This document shows, piece by piece, positions 1 to 11,040 of a stretch of 64,000 bases of DNA (the stretch's first letter is position 1; every line of letters begins with the position of its first letter). This stretch comes from Haemaphysalis longicornis (taxonomy: Eukaryota; Arthropoda; Arachnida; Ixodida; Ixodidae). The translations under genes were made by a program, and so were the position numbers. The notes beneath the pieces were generated by a model. The model was not told the origin of the DNA. It was given only the letters and a program-made list of their open reading frames with translations, and made no database searches. The DNA is taken from the NCBI GenBank assembly GCA_013339765.2, contig CM023450.1, positions 97,640,820 through 97,704,819 on the forward strand. The letters run 5' to 3'.

Positions 1-453
1 GGGTAAGAACCGCAGATTTTTGGCGCTGAACCGGAGTCCGAGCCGTGTTACCTCAGCGATGCAGATGTCCAGGAGGATCTGCAATTCCTGTGAGAATTCA
101 GCCATAAGTACCAGGTCATCGGCAAATGCAAGCCCTGGCAGGCGGCAGTGCTCGTCCGCCCCAGTGGTGCTGTATCTGAGCCGAAAACCGGGACTACATT
201 GGAGCAGTTTCCGCTTAATACTTGTGGCATACAGGATATACAAAAGCGGAGAGAGCGGACAGCCTTGAAGGAGGCCCCTAGTGACAGGGATTTGGTCTGA
301 CTGAATCGGCCCAAAGTGCGCTGTGACGGTGTTGCCCTCGTAAACTCGTTGGACCGTCCAAAGCAGCGTTTCCAGAAGACGACTTAGTTGCTGCGTTCCA
401 CTGCTCGCACGCCATCTACTAAAACCTTTCATTACTGTGGACTTGTTACAATT
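1..453 (-). CDS. Non-LTR retrotransposon reverse transcriptase, internal fragment
   Basis: An uninterrupted minus-strand frame of about 150 codons runs off the left edge of the window. It reads as the palm region of a LINE reverse transcriptase: a GLLQGCPLSPLLY block (codons near 250-288), then LPGLAFADDLVLMAEF with the catalytic FADD (near 95-115), then a thumb-like stretch ending FSAKNLRFL at the edge. The enzyme would copy the element RNA into DNA at a nicked target. No start codon is expected because this is the middle of a larger ORF2, and an in-frame stop lies near 455. The QGCPLSP and LAFADD wording recalls R2-like or other restriction-like-endonuclease LINEs, but the clade is uncertain. 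Whether the element is intact cannot be judged because the 3' part lies outside the window. Confidence 0.8.
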
Positions 454-1017
454 CCGTCAGGAGGGCTAGCGTCGCGCGCAAGCACTCCTAGTATTTTGTA
501 GCGTAAGCTTCACTGGCCGAGGTTGAGCAGTTTCGCGTGGCGCCTGGGGAGCCGTGCTGCGCATGCGCGAGGAGCAGTGACGTCACACGGAGCACAGAAC
601 GTTGCTCGCTGCCCCGCGTCTCTCACACACCCCACGCGCCCAGCGTCTTCGCCGACCTCCGTTCCGCAAAAGGCGGACAGGTCCACTTGATGATCACGCG
701 AGGGGTGGCCGGGTGTGGAACCGATGGCTCGTGCGTCGCAGCAACACCGGCGTGCGCCAGTGGAACCAGCTTAGCTCTAGGGTGATTGGTGACGCTGCGC
801 CGGATCCGCTTGTTAAATATACACGTGTCACATAATGCGACATATACCATGTGTGTGTCAGTGAAGCAGCTGTAAGCATGATAATCAAGCTAATCCTAGG
901 CAACCAGGAAAGCTAAGAATAACCAGCTGAACCTTAGCTCACGATCTGTATATTCTGGCATAGCCGAGCTAAGCCACTGCTAATTTTTTTGGCCAGAACA
1001 TTGTTTTTCAAGGCGTA
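454..1017. other. No gene recognised; CpG-rich then AT-rich
   Basis: Positions 454-830 are GC- and CpG-rich with short overlapping open frames on both strands and no recognisable protein. From 840 onward the base composition becomes AT-rich. I see nothing specific here. Confidence 0.5.
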
Positions 1018-1310
1018 TTTTGTTATTTTCTATCGCAAAAATAAAGCAGCCATGTATTATTAATTAATGGAACGCTGCAACGATGGCTTCGGTATTGATG
1101 CTCTGCCTCAAATATACCGAACTTTTTTTTTTGCGGAACAATGTTGACAAGCATGAAAACTGCCACCAGATTTATTAGTTTGAAAGCTTTTTGCGTACAT
1201 AAACGTGTCATCCAAGAATTTTGTTAACTTAACGCCGGGCGGCTGAATCGAGGGACGGACAGACCAATATTTTCGGGTTAAGTAGCTCAAGAAAACTCAT
1301 CTTCTTGAAA
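1018..1310 (+). repeat. Repeat family A, partial 3' copy
   Basis: The stretch matches the 3' third of family A: a TATCGCAAAAA segment, then AATGTTGACAAGCATGAA, then GCCGGGCGGCTGAATCGAG followed by a short (GACA)-like run and a 'caagaaaact' ending. The same order occurs at 8.4-8.7 kb and 39.2-39.5 kb. It is diverged and lacks the 5' part. Confidence 0.65.
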
Positions 1311-1763
1311 AAGGTAGTGTTAGGTCGGAAAACGTAAAATAGCGGCAAATGGAGGTACTTGCCCGCGATATCGAAGATGTGGTTTGAAACTTCCGGATTT
1401 CGTGCATGTTTGGACTTGTGTTTTTCTGTAAGGCCTAAATGCCATGCAAAAAGCCAACCTGCAAGCTCGTGTTCCGTAGAAACGTCAGAAGGATGTTGCC
1501 GTTCTGCGTACTGACTGAAGTTCGGGGGAAAAGTTAGGGACATTAAAAATTTCAAAAAATTAGAAACAAAGAAATGTTGAAATTTTGGGATGACGCATCA
1601 AGTGGATCGATGAGTAGTATAGCATACTAATTTTTTCTAAGTTGGGGTGGTTGTTGCCCCGATAAAGAATGGTGGGGAAGTTTTATCGGTACGCAGTTAC
1701 TCAAGCCGCTTTTCAGGCAAAATGCCCAAAGCTTATCGGGAGATGCACACTCACAAGCGCATA
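1311..1763. other. No recognisable feature
   Basis: There is an open frame of about 108 codons on the minus strand (1229-1555), but it starts inside repeat A and shows no motif. I see nothing else. Confidence 0.4.
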
Positions 1764-2135
1764 CTTAAAGGGCCACCCTATTGTTCGTCAGCTTCGCCAC
1801 AATGCCCTAGGTTGAACAAATCATGCAGGCAGCAATATAATTCCCGCGGGTGAAGATGTTGATCATATGATTGGGCTCAAAAGTTGGGTCTGCGCTGTGG
1901 CGTCACGCAATGCAAGCGGGATCGTTCTGCACCATGCACGATGCTGCCATTCTCCGAGTTTGCTTTGTTGGCGACCTAGATGGGCCACTCGGGTGCATTG
2001 TGGGGAATCTCTATTTCCACTATGTCGTCTTACGCTACTTTCGATTGGTCATTTTAAAATTTGGGCGATTTTTGCCGCTTCGTATACGTTAAGACAGTTC
2101 ATTTTTAAAAATGAAATGGTCATGTCCCCTTTAAG
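1764..2135. repeat. Possible MITE with CTTAAAGGG inverted ends
   Basis: The segment begins CTTAAAGGGCCAC and ends in the inverse form CCCCTTTAAG, giving short inverted termini 372 bp apart. Similar TTAAAGGGA ends recur at 30.46, 33.11, 42.32 and 43.10 kb, which suggests a common class of small DNA elements. The interior shows no coding potential. The inverted match is short, so the call is tentative. Confidence 0.35.
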
Positions 2136-3160
2136 TTGATTTCGGCTGTGTACATACGCATAATAGGCATTGAGTAGCGGTCCATATGGTCGTTCTGGCG
2201 GGTGGAAAGTGATAGTACAGCAGACATGTACTTATTCAACAAGGCCTTTTTAGATTGAGCCAATTTATAACACGTCAAATTAGGTCAGCTATCAGTTTTG
2301 TATATTCTTTTTTTTCCTGCGAGCGAAAGCAGAAAAATATAATATTTCCAGTTACACTTAATATAATCAGGTGACCAACTCTACGAACGAGTCGTAAATC
2401 GGCCAGTGCCGCGTGAGTTCTTCGACAGTTTCAGTGCACTGATACCGTGGTTCGTCGTGTTAATCCCATTAGCACACCCAGGATTTTGTCGAGGAGGGGG
2501 GGGGGGGGTTATGGTTTGAAATTTTGATGACAAATATAAAATATAATATATAATATATATAAATAAAAATGTACAAGAATAGATATAAATATAACTGCAA
2601 AAATAAATGAATGAATAAATGAATCAATGTGAAGAATAAATGTATATAAGGAATATGAAAGAGTAGTTGTTGTTTTTCTTACTTTTTCACACAAAAAACC
2701 AAGCGGCAAAGTAGCCGCCATCACATATCAAATTCACCTGCAGAAGTAATATAATATGGAGACACCTTTACATAACAACAACGCAAAAATGACACAGGAA
2801 CGCCATTTTGTCATTTGCCATGGATTAATTTAAAGCCCCCAGGTATTCTAACGCATTCAGAAATTTCCTAGCCACGGACACTTTTCTGCCACTACGCAAT
2901 TTTTTCTATCTTTTTCTTTGGTGATTCACACGTAGTCTTAAAAGCTCGTGCTCTTTTTTTTTCTTCATTTATTTTTAATACCAGTTATTTTTCGACATTC
3001 AACTAAGAGCGTCCAACAATGGAAGCTTTCCCGAGATTACAAACGTCGCTCAGTCCGCTTCGGTTTTCGGTTCGGTGGAAGAAAGGGGAGGGGGTTGAGT
3101 CGACGGAACCCTTGGGGGGAATTAGTGTACCCCCCCCCCTTCCCCGTAGGTGCGCCACTG
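2136..3160. other. Non-coding, low complexity
   Basis: A G run lies at about 2496-2508. An AT-rich tract of ATATAA/AATAAATG-like units spans 2525-2680, and short T runs follow. No gene was recognised on either strand. Confidence 0.5.
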
Positions 3161-3163
3161 GAG

Positions 3164-3204
3164 TTTATATATATATATATATATTAATATATATATATAT
3201 ATAT

Positions 3205-3254
<50 letters not shown>

Positions 3255-3260
3255 ATAATA
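3164..3260. repeat. (AT)n microsatellite
   Basis: Nearly pure AT dinucleotides with a few TA/AT phase slips cover about 95 bp. Small ORFs encoding YIYIYI runs are artefacts of this tract. Confidence 0.95.
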
Positions 3261-4194
3261 TGGCGTCCGATGCACAATAAAGGTTAAAGTCACGGCACTT
3301 TAATACTCATCTCGGTCTTCCTACTACATTGATGACTGACTTATATATGAGTTTCAATTGGGCAATAAAGACCAATGTGAAACCAAACTGCCGTGCACTT
3401 TGTTTTGAAATACAATAAAGTAACTCTTTAAGCAGACCCCTAAACTGCACTTAAGATGTAGGAAATACATTGCAGCGTGAAAATGGGCAACCGCTGGTGG
3501 TCGTGACGTTCTCAACAACCGCTAGTGGCACCCCAGGAACAGCACACAGTCCAGTAAAGCAACAACAACAACAACACTGCAAGGATACCTAAATGTTTCT
3601 TAATGTCCAATGAACGCCTCTGAATGCTCCTTTGAATTTTTACCGTGACGCGAGTAATGATGGCTGTCGCGCCGCTTGCTGAGGTCAGCGGACCCGTGCT
3701 TGGTATGCCGACGTACACCGCATTCGCAGCCGCAGCTGCACTCACCGCGTACCACGCGGCCCTGCTCTGCACATGCCCAGGCGTTTCCTAGCAGCGCGAT
3801 CCTTTACTTATGTTTCTAGTAATGCGAAGTATAGAACGCTTCGCAGTAACGTGGGAGCCGGCTTCCGAAGCCGACGCCAACACCAACGCCCGCTTTTTCG
3901 TTCAATAGGCCGTTCGATGCTTTCGCTTTAACAGTTTGCAAATCTCTACCGATTCGTAAACCCTGTCGCTCGCGAAACACCGAATGTAGGAGTCAACTAG
4001 CATGACTCGGCCTTCAGCCCGGAATTGACACCGAACGCTTATTCGCCACCGTCTTTGGTCAGCGTCAAGTGCGTAATTGACTGATGTTTCATTGCCTGGG
4101 CAGACATAACGTTTTGTTGTCTGCGACAAACTACACCGACACGCGAACAAAGTATGTTTCTGCTTAAAACGGGCCATGTAGATTTGGTGTTTCA
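3261..4194. other. No recognisable gene
   Basis: Unique-looking sequence with two short minus-strand frames (3512-3772, 3902-4195) that show no domain. A (CAA)n-like run lies near 3555-3575. Confidence 0.4.
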
Positions 4195-4990
4195 TAGTGC
4201 CCCTAGCTCTTGTCCGGCAGTAAACGATGCTTTATTCCCTTATAAATTAATCATTTTAGGACAGAATTTTGATTTTTTTCGCTAAATCGTGCGTTTGGTG
4301 ATGTCAGCGATGACTTGTATTCGGAAAAAAAAAAATACCTAAAACGAACTTTAGTATGTTGACTAAGGCTACTGCGGACGACAAAACGCCACTTTGTTGC
4401 CTTGCTTACCGTCTGCTTTCATAAATGGGGCGACGATACCCTGGCTCCAAAACGCTCCAAACTTGCTATGTTTCTGACCGGCTTTGCACCTGCATGGCTT
4501 ACTTTTGCTAGGGTTGATGGTAATCGTTCGTGAAAATCTGGGTATGTTCTACCAACAGGGTCACGTAAGTGGTGATGTACCTTACGCCAGTTGGCCAGTG
4601 TCGTGTCAGACAAGCTCAACGCGTCCGACGACTGGGCGTCCAACGCGTCCGACGCCGTACGCACTGGTGCTGCTATGTTTACGTGGTCACTCGCAACTTT
4701 CCTTCTTTGCCCCACAATTCTTACTGCTACAAAAATAATGTGCACTAAATTGAAGCGCAAATAGTTCGTTATGCAAGTTATAATCTTATTTGCGTTGGAT
4801 TTTGTCGGCCTCAGCCAATCACATCGAGCAACCCGTAATACGTCACGAGTTCAATGCGGGAAAGTAGTGAGGTTGTCGCATGCCTATTCTCGATTTTCCT
4901 TATAGCTTACTTTAGTGAAGTGCCTTAAAAGCGGTGTCAGTTTTATTCTAACGGGGCAATCTTTCGAGTGAACCGAACAGGCGGAAGCGA
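4195..4990 (+). repeat. Repeat family B, copy 1
   Basis: This segment aligns by eye, along its whole length, with 43690-44470 in the same orientation. Shared landmarks in order are TAGTGCCCCTAGC, a GATGTCAGCGATGAC block, CATAAATGGGGC, a GTTGATGGTA block, CCAGTTGGC, TTCTTACTGCTA and TCTTTCGAGTGAACC. Divergence is moderate, with many substitutions and indels. No protein is encoded. The element class is unknown, and terminal repeats are not evident. Confidence 0.7.
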
Positions 4991-5960
4991 AATTTTGAGA
5001 TGGTCCCGGCATTTAAAAATTTACAATATCGATAAAACTTGAAGCTTAACTCCAGAAATACAGGAACGTTAAACTGACGTTAATTCCGTCAATTAAAGGG
5101 GTGGCAAAGAAACAGTTGATATAGTGCGTTAATTTGTGCTTGAGTACGTCGCATGCAATAGAAGAATTGTCTGCGTTGATAGCTGATGGCTGTTGTGGTT
5201 TGCTAATTATGACGTTGTAAACTGCATATTTTACTAACATGAAATATTCATATACAGTAACAGAAATACAGAAATATTCATATACAGAGAAAACGTCTAT
5301 GGCGCACTGCTGCTAAAGAGGGCTGTTCTTCCGGGCCAGTCCCGAGTTCTCCCCTCTCAATGCCTTCGAGCTTCGTATTTTTTATGTTCTGCAGATTTCT
5401 AGATTTCTAGATTTTTTAATCTCTTTAGATTCTATCCGAGCATTTTCTGTTTTCTGAGCACGTGAGTTTTAGTCTACGATGTTGCTCAATGTCAAAGTCA
5501 GTTGGGGCAGAGCTGAATGTTGCAGCTATCTCATTCTTAGCCTTTCAATTTCTTTAGGTTTTTTTTTTTTCCTTAACTTGGTTGCTTGGCGTACTTTGAA
5601 CGTAGATACATCCTGCCCTGCCGGGAAGCGATTCCCCATGCCCGCATAGCTCTAAGGCCCTGCGGTGTAGCACGCTTCTCGGGGCAAAAGGTAACGTGAG
5701 AGTATTTTTTCTCGTTTTCACTAGGTGTCAGCACCTACCTTGTAGCGTGAGCTGTTGACTGCTGCGGCCTACTAAAGCCAAACTTTTTGAAGTTTCCAAC
5801 TGGGTGACGGCTGTCATTGCGACAGGTCCTTGGTCGAAACCTGGCAGCATCGATAAGCCGATAATAATTCTGGTCTACGTTTGACTAACCGTGGTACCTG
5901 ACGCGGTAATCTGACGCAGGCCCGGAAATTCAAATGAAATATCAAGAAAGGCAGCGCATA
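4991..5960. other. No recognisable feature
   Basis: AT-rich unique sequence containing a short 'agatttctag' duplication near 5395. Nothing further could be supported. Confidence 0.4.
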
Positions 5961-5974
5961 TTACGATGTCGCAA

Positions 5975-6062
5975 AGATTCCCGGCTACAAATCTCGATAT
6001 AACGAGTCACGCGGCACCGCCGAAAATCGTCCGTTATTTTGGAATATCGTTGTAATGAAAAA
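5975..6062. repeat. Possible fragment of a Tigger/pogo-type MITE
   Basis: The phrases CTCGATATAACGAG and ATATCGTTGTAATGAAA resemble the degenerate 'cgatataacga' internal motifs typical of Tigger-derived MITEs. There are no clear terminal repeats, so this is a weak call. Confidence 0.25.
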
Positions 6063-6774
6063 CTGGCGGTTATAAGCCAGTGCTCAAAGCTAGGAATGAA
6101 AATGACGTACGTTAGCAGTGGACGCATGTGCAGACAGGCAAACTCTCAAATAAAATTGTTGCGCTCACTTCAAAGCTACTTTATTAGAAGAAATCAGTTA
6201 TTTTCTTCTCGCACGTGCAGCACGCACGACCGATTAGGAATGTCTCTACATATTCCACCTTGCACAACACCTCATCGGGTACATCACTGCGCCGATCAGT
6301 GAAAGTGCGGACTTCGTTCATGTGCACTAAAACATCAAGGTTCGACACGGTCTCATCTTCTTCTGTGTTTGTTGTTGTTGGGTTTGGTTTTATGGCGCAT
6401 AAGCGACAAGGCCATCATGCGCCAAACAGAAGTTTGGCCGGGGTTTACATTTGTGTGTGGTTACTTTTGTTCAGGACATTTAAAGCTTGTTTAGGAGCTT
6501 TGCTTCTTTCAGAAACCAAGAAAGGAGGAAATTTCCACAAAGGCGTTGTCTCCCAGAAGTAAACTGGGGTGAAATGGGATGTGTTCGCAGTAGAACTGCC
6601 TAAAATTTTTTTTTCTTAGGACCTCAAATTTCGTTTGGCGAACCACAGTCGTCTTCACGTCGTCATGGACTGCTCTCGCTTCTTTGGTTTGTCGCTAGCT
6701 GCATTCATATCTAGATCTCGCAGAAAAAAAAAAAAAAAAGACCTGTCCGCGCACGTCATTAGCGTGAAGAACGA
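6063..6774. other. No recognisable gene
   Basis: The 115-codon plus frame at 6215-6562 has no motif. There is an A run at 6724-6740 and T runs near 6607. I see nothing more. Confidence 0.4.
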
Positions 6775-6920
6775 ATACCCCAGACTTTGACAGCAAAGCT
6801 GTATACCTTTTACCAGCCACGGTTTCATCTCCGTGGGCAAAAACGCCAAGGTGCCAAGAATACACTTATACACCGCATGCTTCGCCCCTCCCCAGGTTTT
6901 ACGTTAGTGGAGATGGCCCG
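6775..6920 (-). repeat. Repeat family C, copy 1
   Basis: The reverse complement matches 43318-43465 closely. Shared landmarks are GGCCATCTCCACTAACGT, GGGGCGAAGCATGC, CTTGGCGTTTTTGCC, ACGGAGATGAAACC and GGTATACAGCTTTGCTGT. It is non-coding. Confidence 0.7.
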
Positions 6921-6961
6921 GAATGTTTTTTTTTTTTTGTTTTGAAGCGAAGTTCTCTTCC

Positions 6962-7130
6962 TCGGCGGCCGCTTTTCTGATGGAGGCGAAAAGCAAAAAC
7001 GCCCGTGTGTACGAGATTTCGGCGCACGATAAAGATCCCCAGGTGGTCAAAATCAATCCGGAGCCCTCCACTACGGCGCGCCTCATCGCCTGCGTTGCGC
7101 CGGCGCGTTAAACCCTACAATCAATCAATC
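6962..7130 (+). repeat. tRNA-derived SINE (Ruka-like), 5'-truncated
   Basis: This is the body and tail of the SINE that occurs five more times in the window. It runs from GCGGCCGCTTTTCTGATGG through CGAGATTTCGGCGCACG to GCGCGTTAAACCCTACAATC, and ends in an (ATCA)n-type tail. The tRNA-like head is missing. It is a non-autonomous retroelement that depends on a LINE for mobility, and would be transcribed by RNA polymerase III if complete. Confidence 0.8.
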
Positions 7131-7177
7131 AAATCAAGTTATCTTCCTGCATTACAGCGCATGTGTCTAAGTTGCAA

Positions 7178-7835
7178 TGGCCATAAATATGCTTTTAACA
7201 GCAGAGCCGTTTAAGCCGAGTGTTATCCGTCCGTCGCGCCAAAAGACCTCGCGGACCGATGACGTCAAGTCGCGTCGCCTAGCAACCCCTGGCGCAGATG
7301 TGCATCACTTCGCGCTCGCTTTGCTAGCCTATGCATGGCTCCGCCGAGCCTCACTAGCGCCCGTCAAGCCGCGACGTCACCGAGCAACACATGGTATAAA
7401 GGCTCCAGGCTTGCGCGTGGGCATGCACCACGTGATGAGTTCGCAAAAAATACCAAGGAGAAACTGCCGAGCGCACGTGAGCGTGCGCCTCGTGAGGAGC
7501 GCCCGGCGTCGGCCGTGCCCAGAGTTTTGTGCCAAGACTGTGCCCAGAGTTCGTGGCGGGATTTTTGGCGTGCTGTTCTCCTTGCCAGTTTACGTGCGCT
7601 CGCGCCTGAAGTGGGGAGAACAAATGCCTCGTTCGCGAAGCAGGTGGCCGTGGGTTCTCGTGCGTGTTATTAACGAGGTCACTTTGGGGGAGATGTGAAA
7701 GCCTGCGGACGAAACGATCCGGGCCCATGTGAGGTGCAAAGGCCGGGTCTCCGACGAAGGGAGAGAGGCCGCCAGCTCGGCTGTTTCTCCAGCCTTGCAC
7801 CCGTAGTGCAAGTTGGGCCAATTTTTAAAAACTGA
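7178..7835 (+). repeat. Repeat family D, copy 1 (LTR- or promoter-like)
   Basis: Matches 61405-61975 in the same orientation. Shared blocks are TTTTAACAGCAGAGCCG, CCAGGCTTGCGCGTGGGC, CCGAGCGCACGTGAGCG and CTGTTTCTCCAGCCTTGCAC. Copy 1 contains GGTATAAAGGCT (near 7390), a plausible TATA box inside a CpG-rich, CRE-like (GACGTCA) setting, so it may be a solo LTR or the 5' end of a retroelement. Open frames on both strands (7177-7698, 7354-7821) are by-products of high GC. No coding homology was recognised. Confidence 0.55.
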
Positions 7836-8076
7836 AATCGCAAACAATTTGGACATATTCATTGCAAAAAAAAAAACAGATGCTGCAGAAAAATAAATTA
7901 ACTCTTAAATTCATGCGGCGAGTTCATCTCGAACAGTGTTTTTGTCATTTAAAACTATATCGCGCAGCTACGCCATGAATAAAGCAAAAATGGGTCGCGA
8001 CCCACTGACATCGACGGTTCGTACCGATGTTTATAGAGTTAAATATTGTGTAACATATTGACTTCCACCTTTCACA

Positions 8077-8759
8077 GCTTTTTTGAGCGTGCCTCACCTC
8101 TCATGCTGTTCCTCGCCCGTCTCATTCCTCCCAAGATAACACGCTAGAGGTTTGCTCAAGTCAATTTAAATTTACCGCGTTTCACTGGTCCAAGTCAGGT
8201 GTCTCGATGCCAGCGCTGCCGCACGGCGGAGACACGCGTGAATCGAGGCACCTGACTACAACGTTTGTAAAACCACGTTGCCTTACTCCACGAGCTTGCC
8301 ACGCGGAACGCGCAACCTATCCAGTGGAACCTTTCGTTGCTGTTGCCGTTTGGTTTCTTAAATGCGGCCAGGAGGTAGCGCTGACAACAGCAGGCGACGG
8401 TTTTCTGCAGTTGATACACTATTTTATTTGCTATCGCAAAAACCAAGCATTCGTGGATTGTTCAGTAAAGGGGCACTCCAAGTATCCCTGATGTATTGAT
8501 TTTCCGCTTTTATATTTGCGTAATACATCTTGTTCTTGTTCAACAATATTGGCAAGTATGAACATTAACACCGGACTTAGACGTTTAGATTTGGAAGTGA
8601 GTATATAAGACTATTGCGCAGATCCTGTTTCACTTCGTCCGGGCGGCTGAATCGAGTCACAGACAGACAGACCTACCAAACTTTCTGCGTTTAGTAGACC
8701 AAGAAAGACTATCGTCTTTAATAACGAGGCCCAACCCTTTCTCATGTCTGGCGTCGTAA

Positions 8760-8814
<55 letters not shown>

Positions 8815-8862
8815 AAAAAATTTCTGCGTTTAAGTAGCCCAAGAAAGACTATCGTCTTTAAA
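8077..8862 (+). repeat. Repeat family A, near full-length copy
   Basis: The order is a CACCTCTCATGCTGTTCCTC block, CCAAGATAACACGCTAGAGG, GCGTGAATCGAGG, TGCTATCGCAAAAACCAAGC, CTTGTTCAACAATATTGGC, a TATATAAG box (near 8603), then GGGCGGCTGAATCGAG and a GACA microsatellite. The end GACTATCGTCTTT appears twice (near 8710 and 8850), so the terminal module is duplicated around the microsatellite. No protein was recognised. It is probably a non-autonomous mobile element. Confidence 0.75.
8759..8816. repeat. (GACA)n microsatellite inside family A
   Basis: About 14 perfect GACA units lie between the two copies of the family A terminal module. The same motif is short or expanded in other copies (23.88, 39.47, 44.80 kb), so it belongs to the element. 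Confidence 0.95.
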
Positions 8863-8869
8863 AGGCCAG

Positions 8870-10483
8870 CCCACAACCTTGCCGTACTAAGCTTCTGCTT
8901 AACATCCAGAGATTGGGAACAACCGCTCCCGATTGTGCAACCCACTCGTCCATATTCGCGGCCCTCGTCCTACGTTTGCTCCCTTGCCGCACGCTTGTAT
9001 AACCTTCACTGCATAAACTTCACGCAAAGTCCCACGGCTCTAATGGAGTGCTCTTGCGCGCTGGAGCAACGCTCTGATTGTCACTGCGGGGCCTCTGGGA
9101 TGACGAGTCCCCTCTCCGCGCCTTTCCGGACTTCTGGTTGCACCCCGTACGAGTCACAGCCGCCCGCTCCTGCCGCCCGACTGACGTAAGACGTCTGCCG
9201 CCTCCGGCGAGAATGTGTTGCCTGTCACGGGAGCGCGAGCACTCATCCCTCCCGCAGGAGCACGCCCGCGCTAATCTCGAGCACTCCGCCACCTCCGTCG
9301 CTCAGGGGGCCGGGAAGGTGGCGGGCGACAGCGACACGCCCAACGCTGAGCACGGAGGAAACTGCGCAGTCTTCCTCTGCGCCAACATTATTCTGCTTTC
9401 TAGCAAGACGTTCGGATGAAAAGGTAGTGAATGCTTACGTGGGAGCTTATGTCAATCGGGGGGGGGGGGCGATGATGACCTAGCGCTCAAGCCTCGTGCT
9501 ATCTCGGAGGTGACGGTCGCGCGCCCGTGGCGGCGGCGGCGGCGGCGGCGACAGGGGATTTGAGACCAAGATTGAAGCAGGCGCGTTTCTCGTCAAGCAT
9601 GCGGCCGTGCTGAAAGGTAAGCGCAGCGTTGCCTACTCAGGAAAAAAAAAAAAAAAGGTAAAAAAAAATGAACGAAAACGAAGAATTTTGAAGGCAGAAA
9701 AAATAAAAGCGAACACGACACCATTTTTTTTTTTTTGCCTTTACAGTAGCTTAGTCTGCCCCACTCTTGCGGGCAAGCGTGAAAAAAGGGCGCACGCCGG
9801 CCGCGGCGTATGTGTGCGACCGACTGAAAGCACTCTGGCGTACGCACACCCGTGTCGTTCCGTTCCTCTTCCCTCATTAGTTTCCATCATTTTATTTTTT
9901 ATTTTTCTCCGAATTGAAAGCCCCGTGTGTTTCCCGCGAACGAAGCTACGAGTCCCACGCGTGATCATCCGGCTTGCGTAACGAAGAGGCTACGATGAAC
10001 ATGGCCCACACTCACGGTGCGCGCAACCGCTGACAAGTCGTTGCATTGCAGCAATGATGTTCCGTCGGCTCGTCATTTCGGATTTGTCCGTGGTGGTTCA
10101 GGTACGCGTCAGGCTGTCACGAAAGTACGACGAACAGCCAAACAGAACAGGGAAACGCGCTTCCCTCGATCAATTCGTGAAACACCTCGTGCGAACGCTT
10201 GGTATACGCCTAGGTACATGCATTCCTCCCCGAACTTGTGCAGAAGGGATAACATGGGAATGTGTCTGACAGTACTTACCGAAGTTTTACCTCGTCCAAT
10301 TCCAGCACGTCTAACACTCGCACTGCTGGTCCCTGCATGCGGCGATGGACAGTGAAGTGTAAGTCTACATGCGCCATTGCTACAAGAGACCTGTTTCCAT
10401 TCATTATTGTGCACGTCGTCAGATTCCACGGCGCATTGCCGTTGAGTCATTGCGTGCCGTCGCGCTTAGTAAATCGCGGAGGC
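8870..10483. other. No recognisable gene; CpG-rich and homopolymer-rich
   Basis: 8935-9420 is CpG-rich with overlapping open frames on both strands but no protein motif. Also present are a G run near 9459-9468, a (GGC)n run at about 9531-9550, A/T homopolymers near 9642-9735 and an A run at about 10483-10501. A promoter-type CpG island is possible, but no downstream gene is visible. Confidence 0.45.
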
Positions 10484-10501
10484 AAAAAAAAAAAAAAAAA
10501 A

Positions 10502-11040
10502 CACTCTTCAGGCACTGAGTGGCTGGCCGAGGCGATTGGAGGTATGTCGTCGGCCTCCCTTGGGAATGCCCGGTGTAAAATGTCGCGGGCAGCGGCGTGA
10601 GCCGCCTCATTCCCGGGGAGGGAGGCATGACCAGGCCTCCAAACAATGTGAATGGTCGGGAGAGTTTTGGCGTGTTTTAGAAGTGTGAGCGCATGCGGAG
10701 ATATTCGTCCTGATAGGTAATGCCGGCACGCCTGTTGCGAGTCAGTGATGACTGTAATAATTTGCTTTTTGCCGGAGGTGGCCGCTAGGGCGATGGCTGT
10801 CTCTTCTGCGACATCGGTGTCGGTTGTTCGGACTGTTGCAGCTGAGATTGACGTCCGTTCGGAACCCACGACCACTGCAACGGGGGCCTGGCGGTCGGGA
10901 TTTCTTGCGACGTCTGTAAATAGACATCCGGGTTGTCGGTGAATTTATTGCTTAAGTATCTTGTTCTTGCCTGTCTTCTCCCTTTGTTGTATTCCTGGTG
11001 CATGTGTCTTGGAATGGGGGCTACTTTGATGTTGGACATC
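10502..11040 (-). pseudogene. LINE RNase H domain (inverted 5' segment)
   Basis: The minus strand encodes the region before RNase H (APIPRHMHQEYNKGRRQAR near 10960-11020) and then an RNase H domain in a shifted frame. Landmarks are ETAIALA, ITDSQQACRHYLSG (catalytic Asp, near 10730) and WRPGHASLPGNEAAHAAAR (near 10620). RNase H removes the RNA strand during reverse transcription in I-like LINEs. At least one frameshift near 10870 breaks the frame. The downstream C-terminal domain lies immediately to the right but on the plus strand, so this is the inverted half of one rearranged insertion. Confidence 0.85.

Noticed and set aside
7354..7821. 155-codon and 173-codon ORFs on both strands
   Set aside because: They overlap each other in a CpG-rich repeat (family D) and show no domain.
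8759..8816. CRISPR-like array
   Set aside because: The 4-bp GACA units are contiguous with no spacers. It is a microsatellite inside repeat family A.
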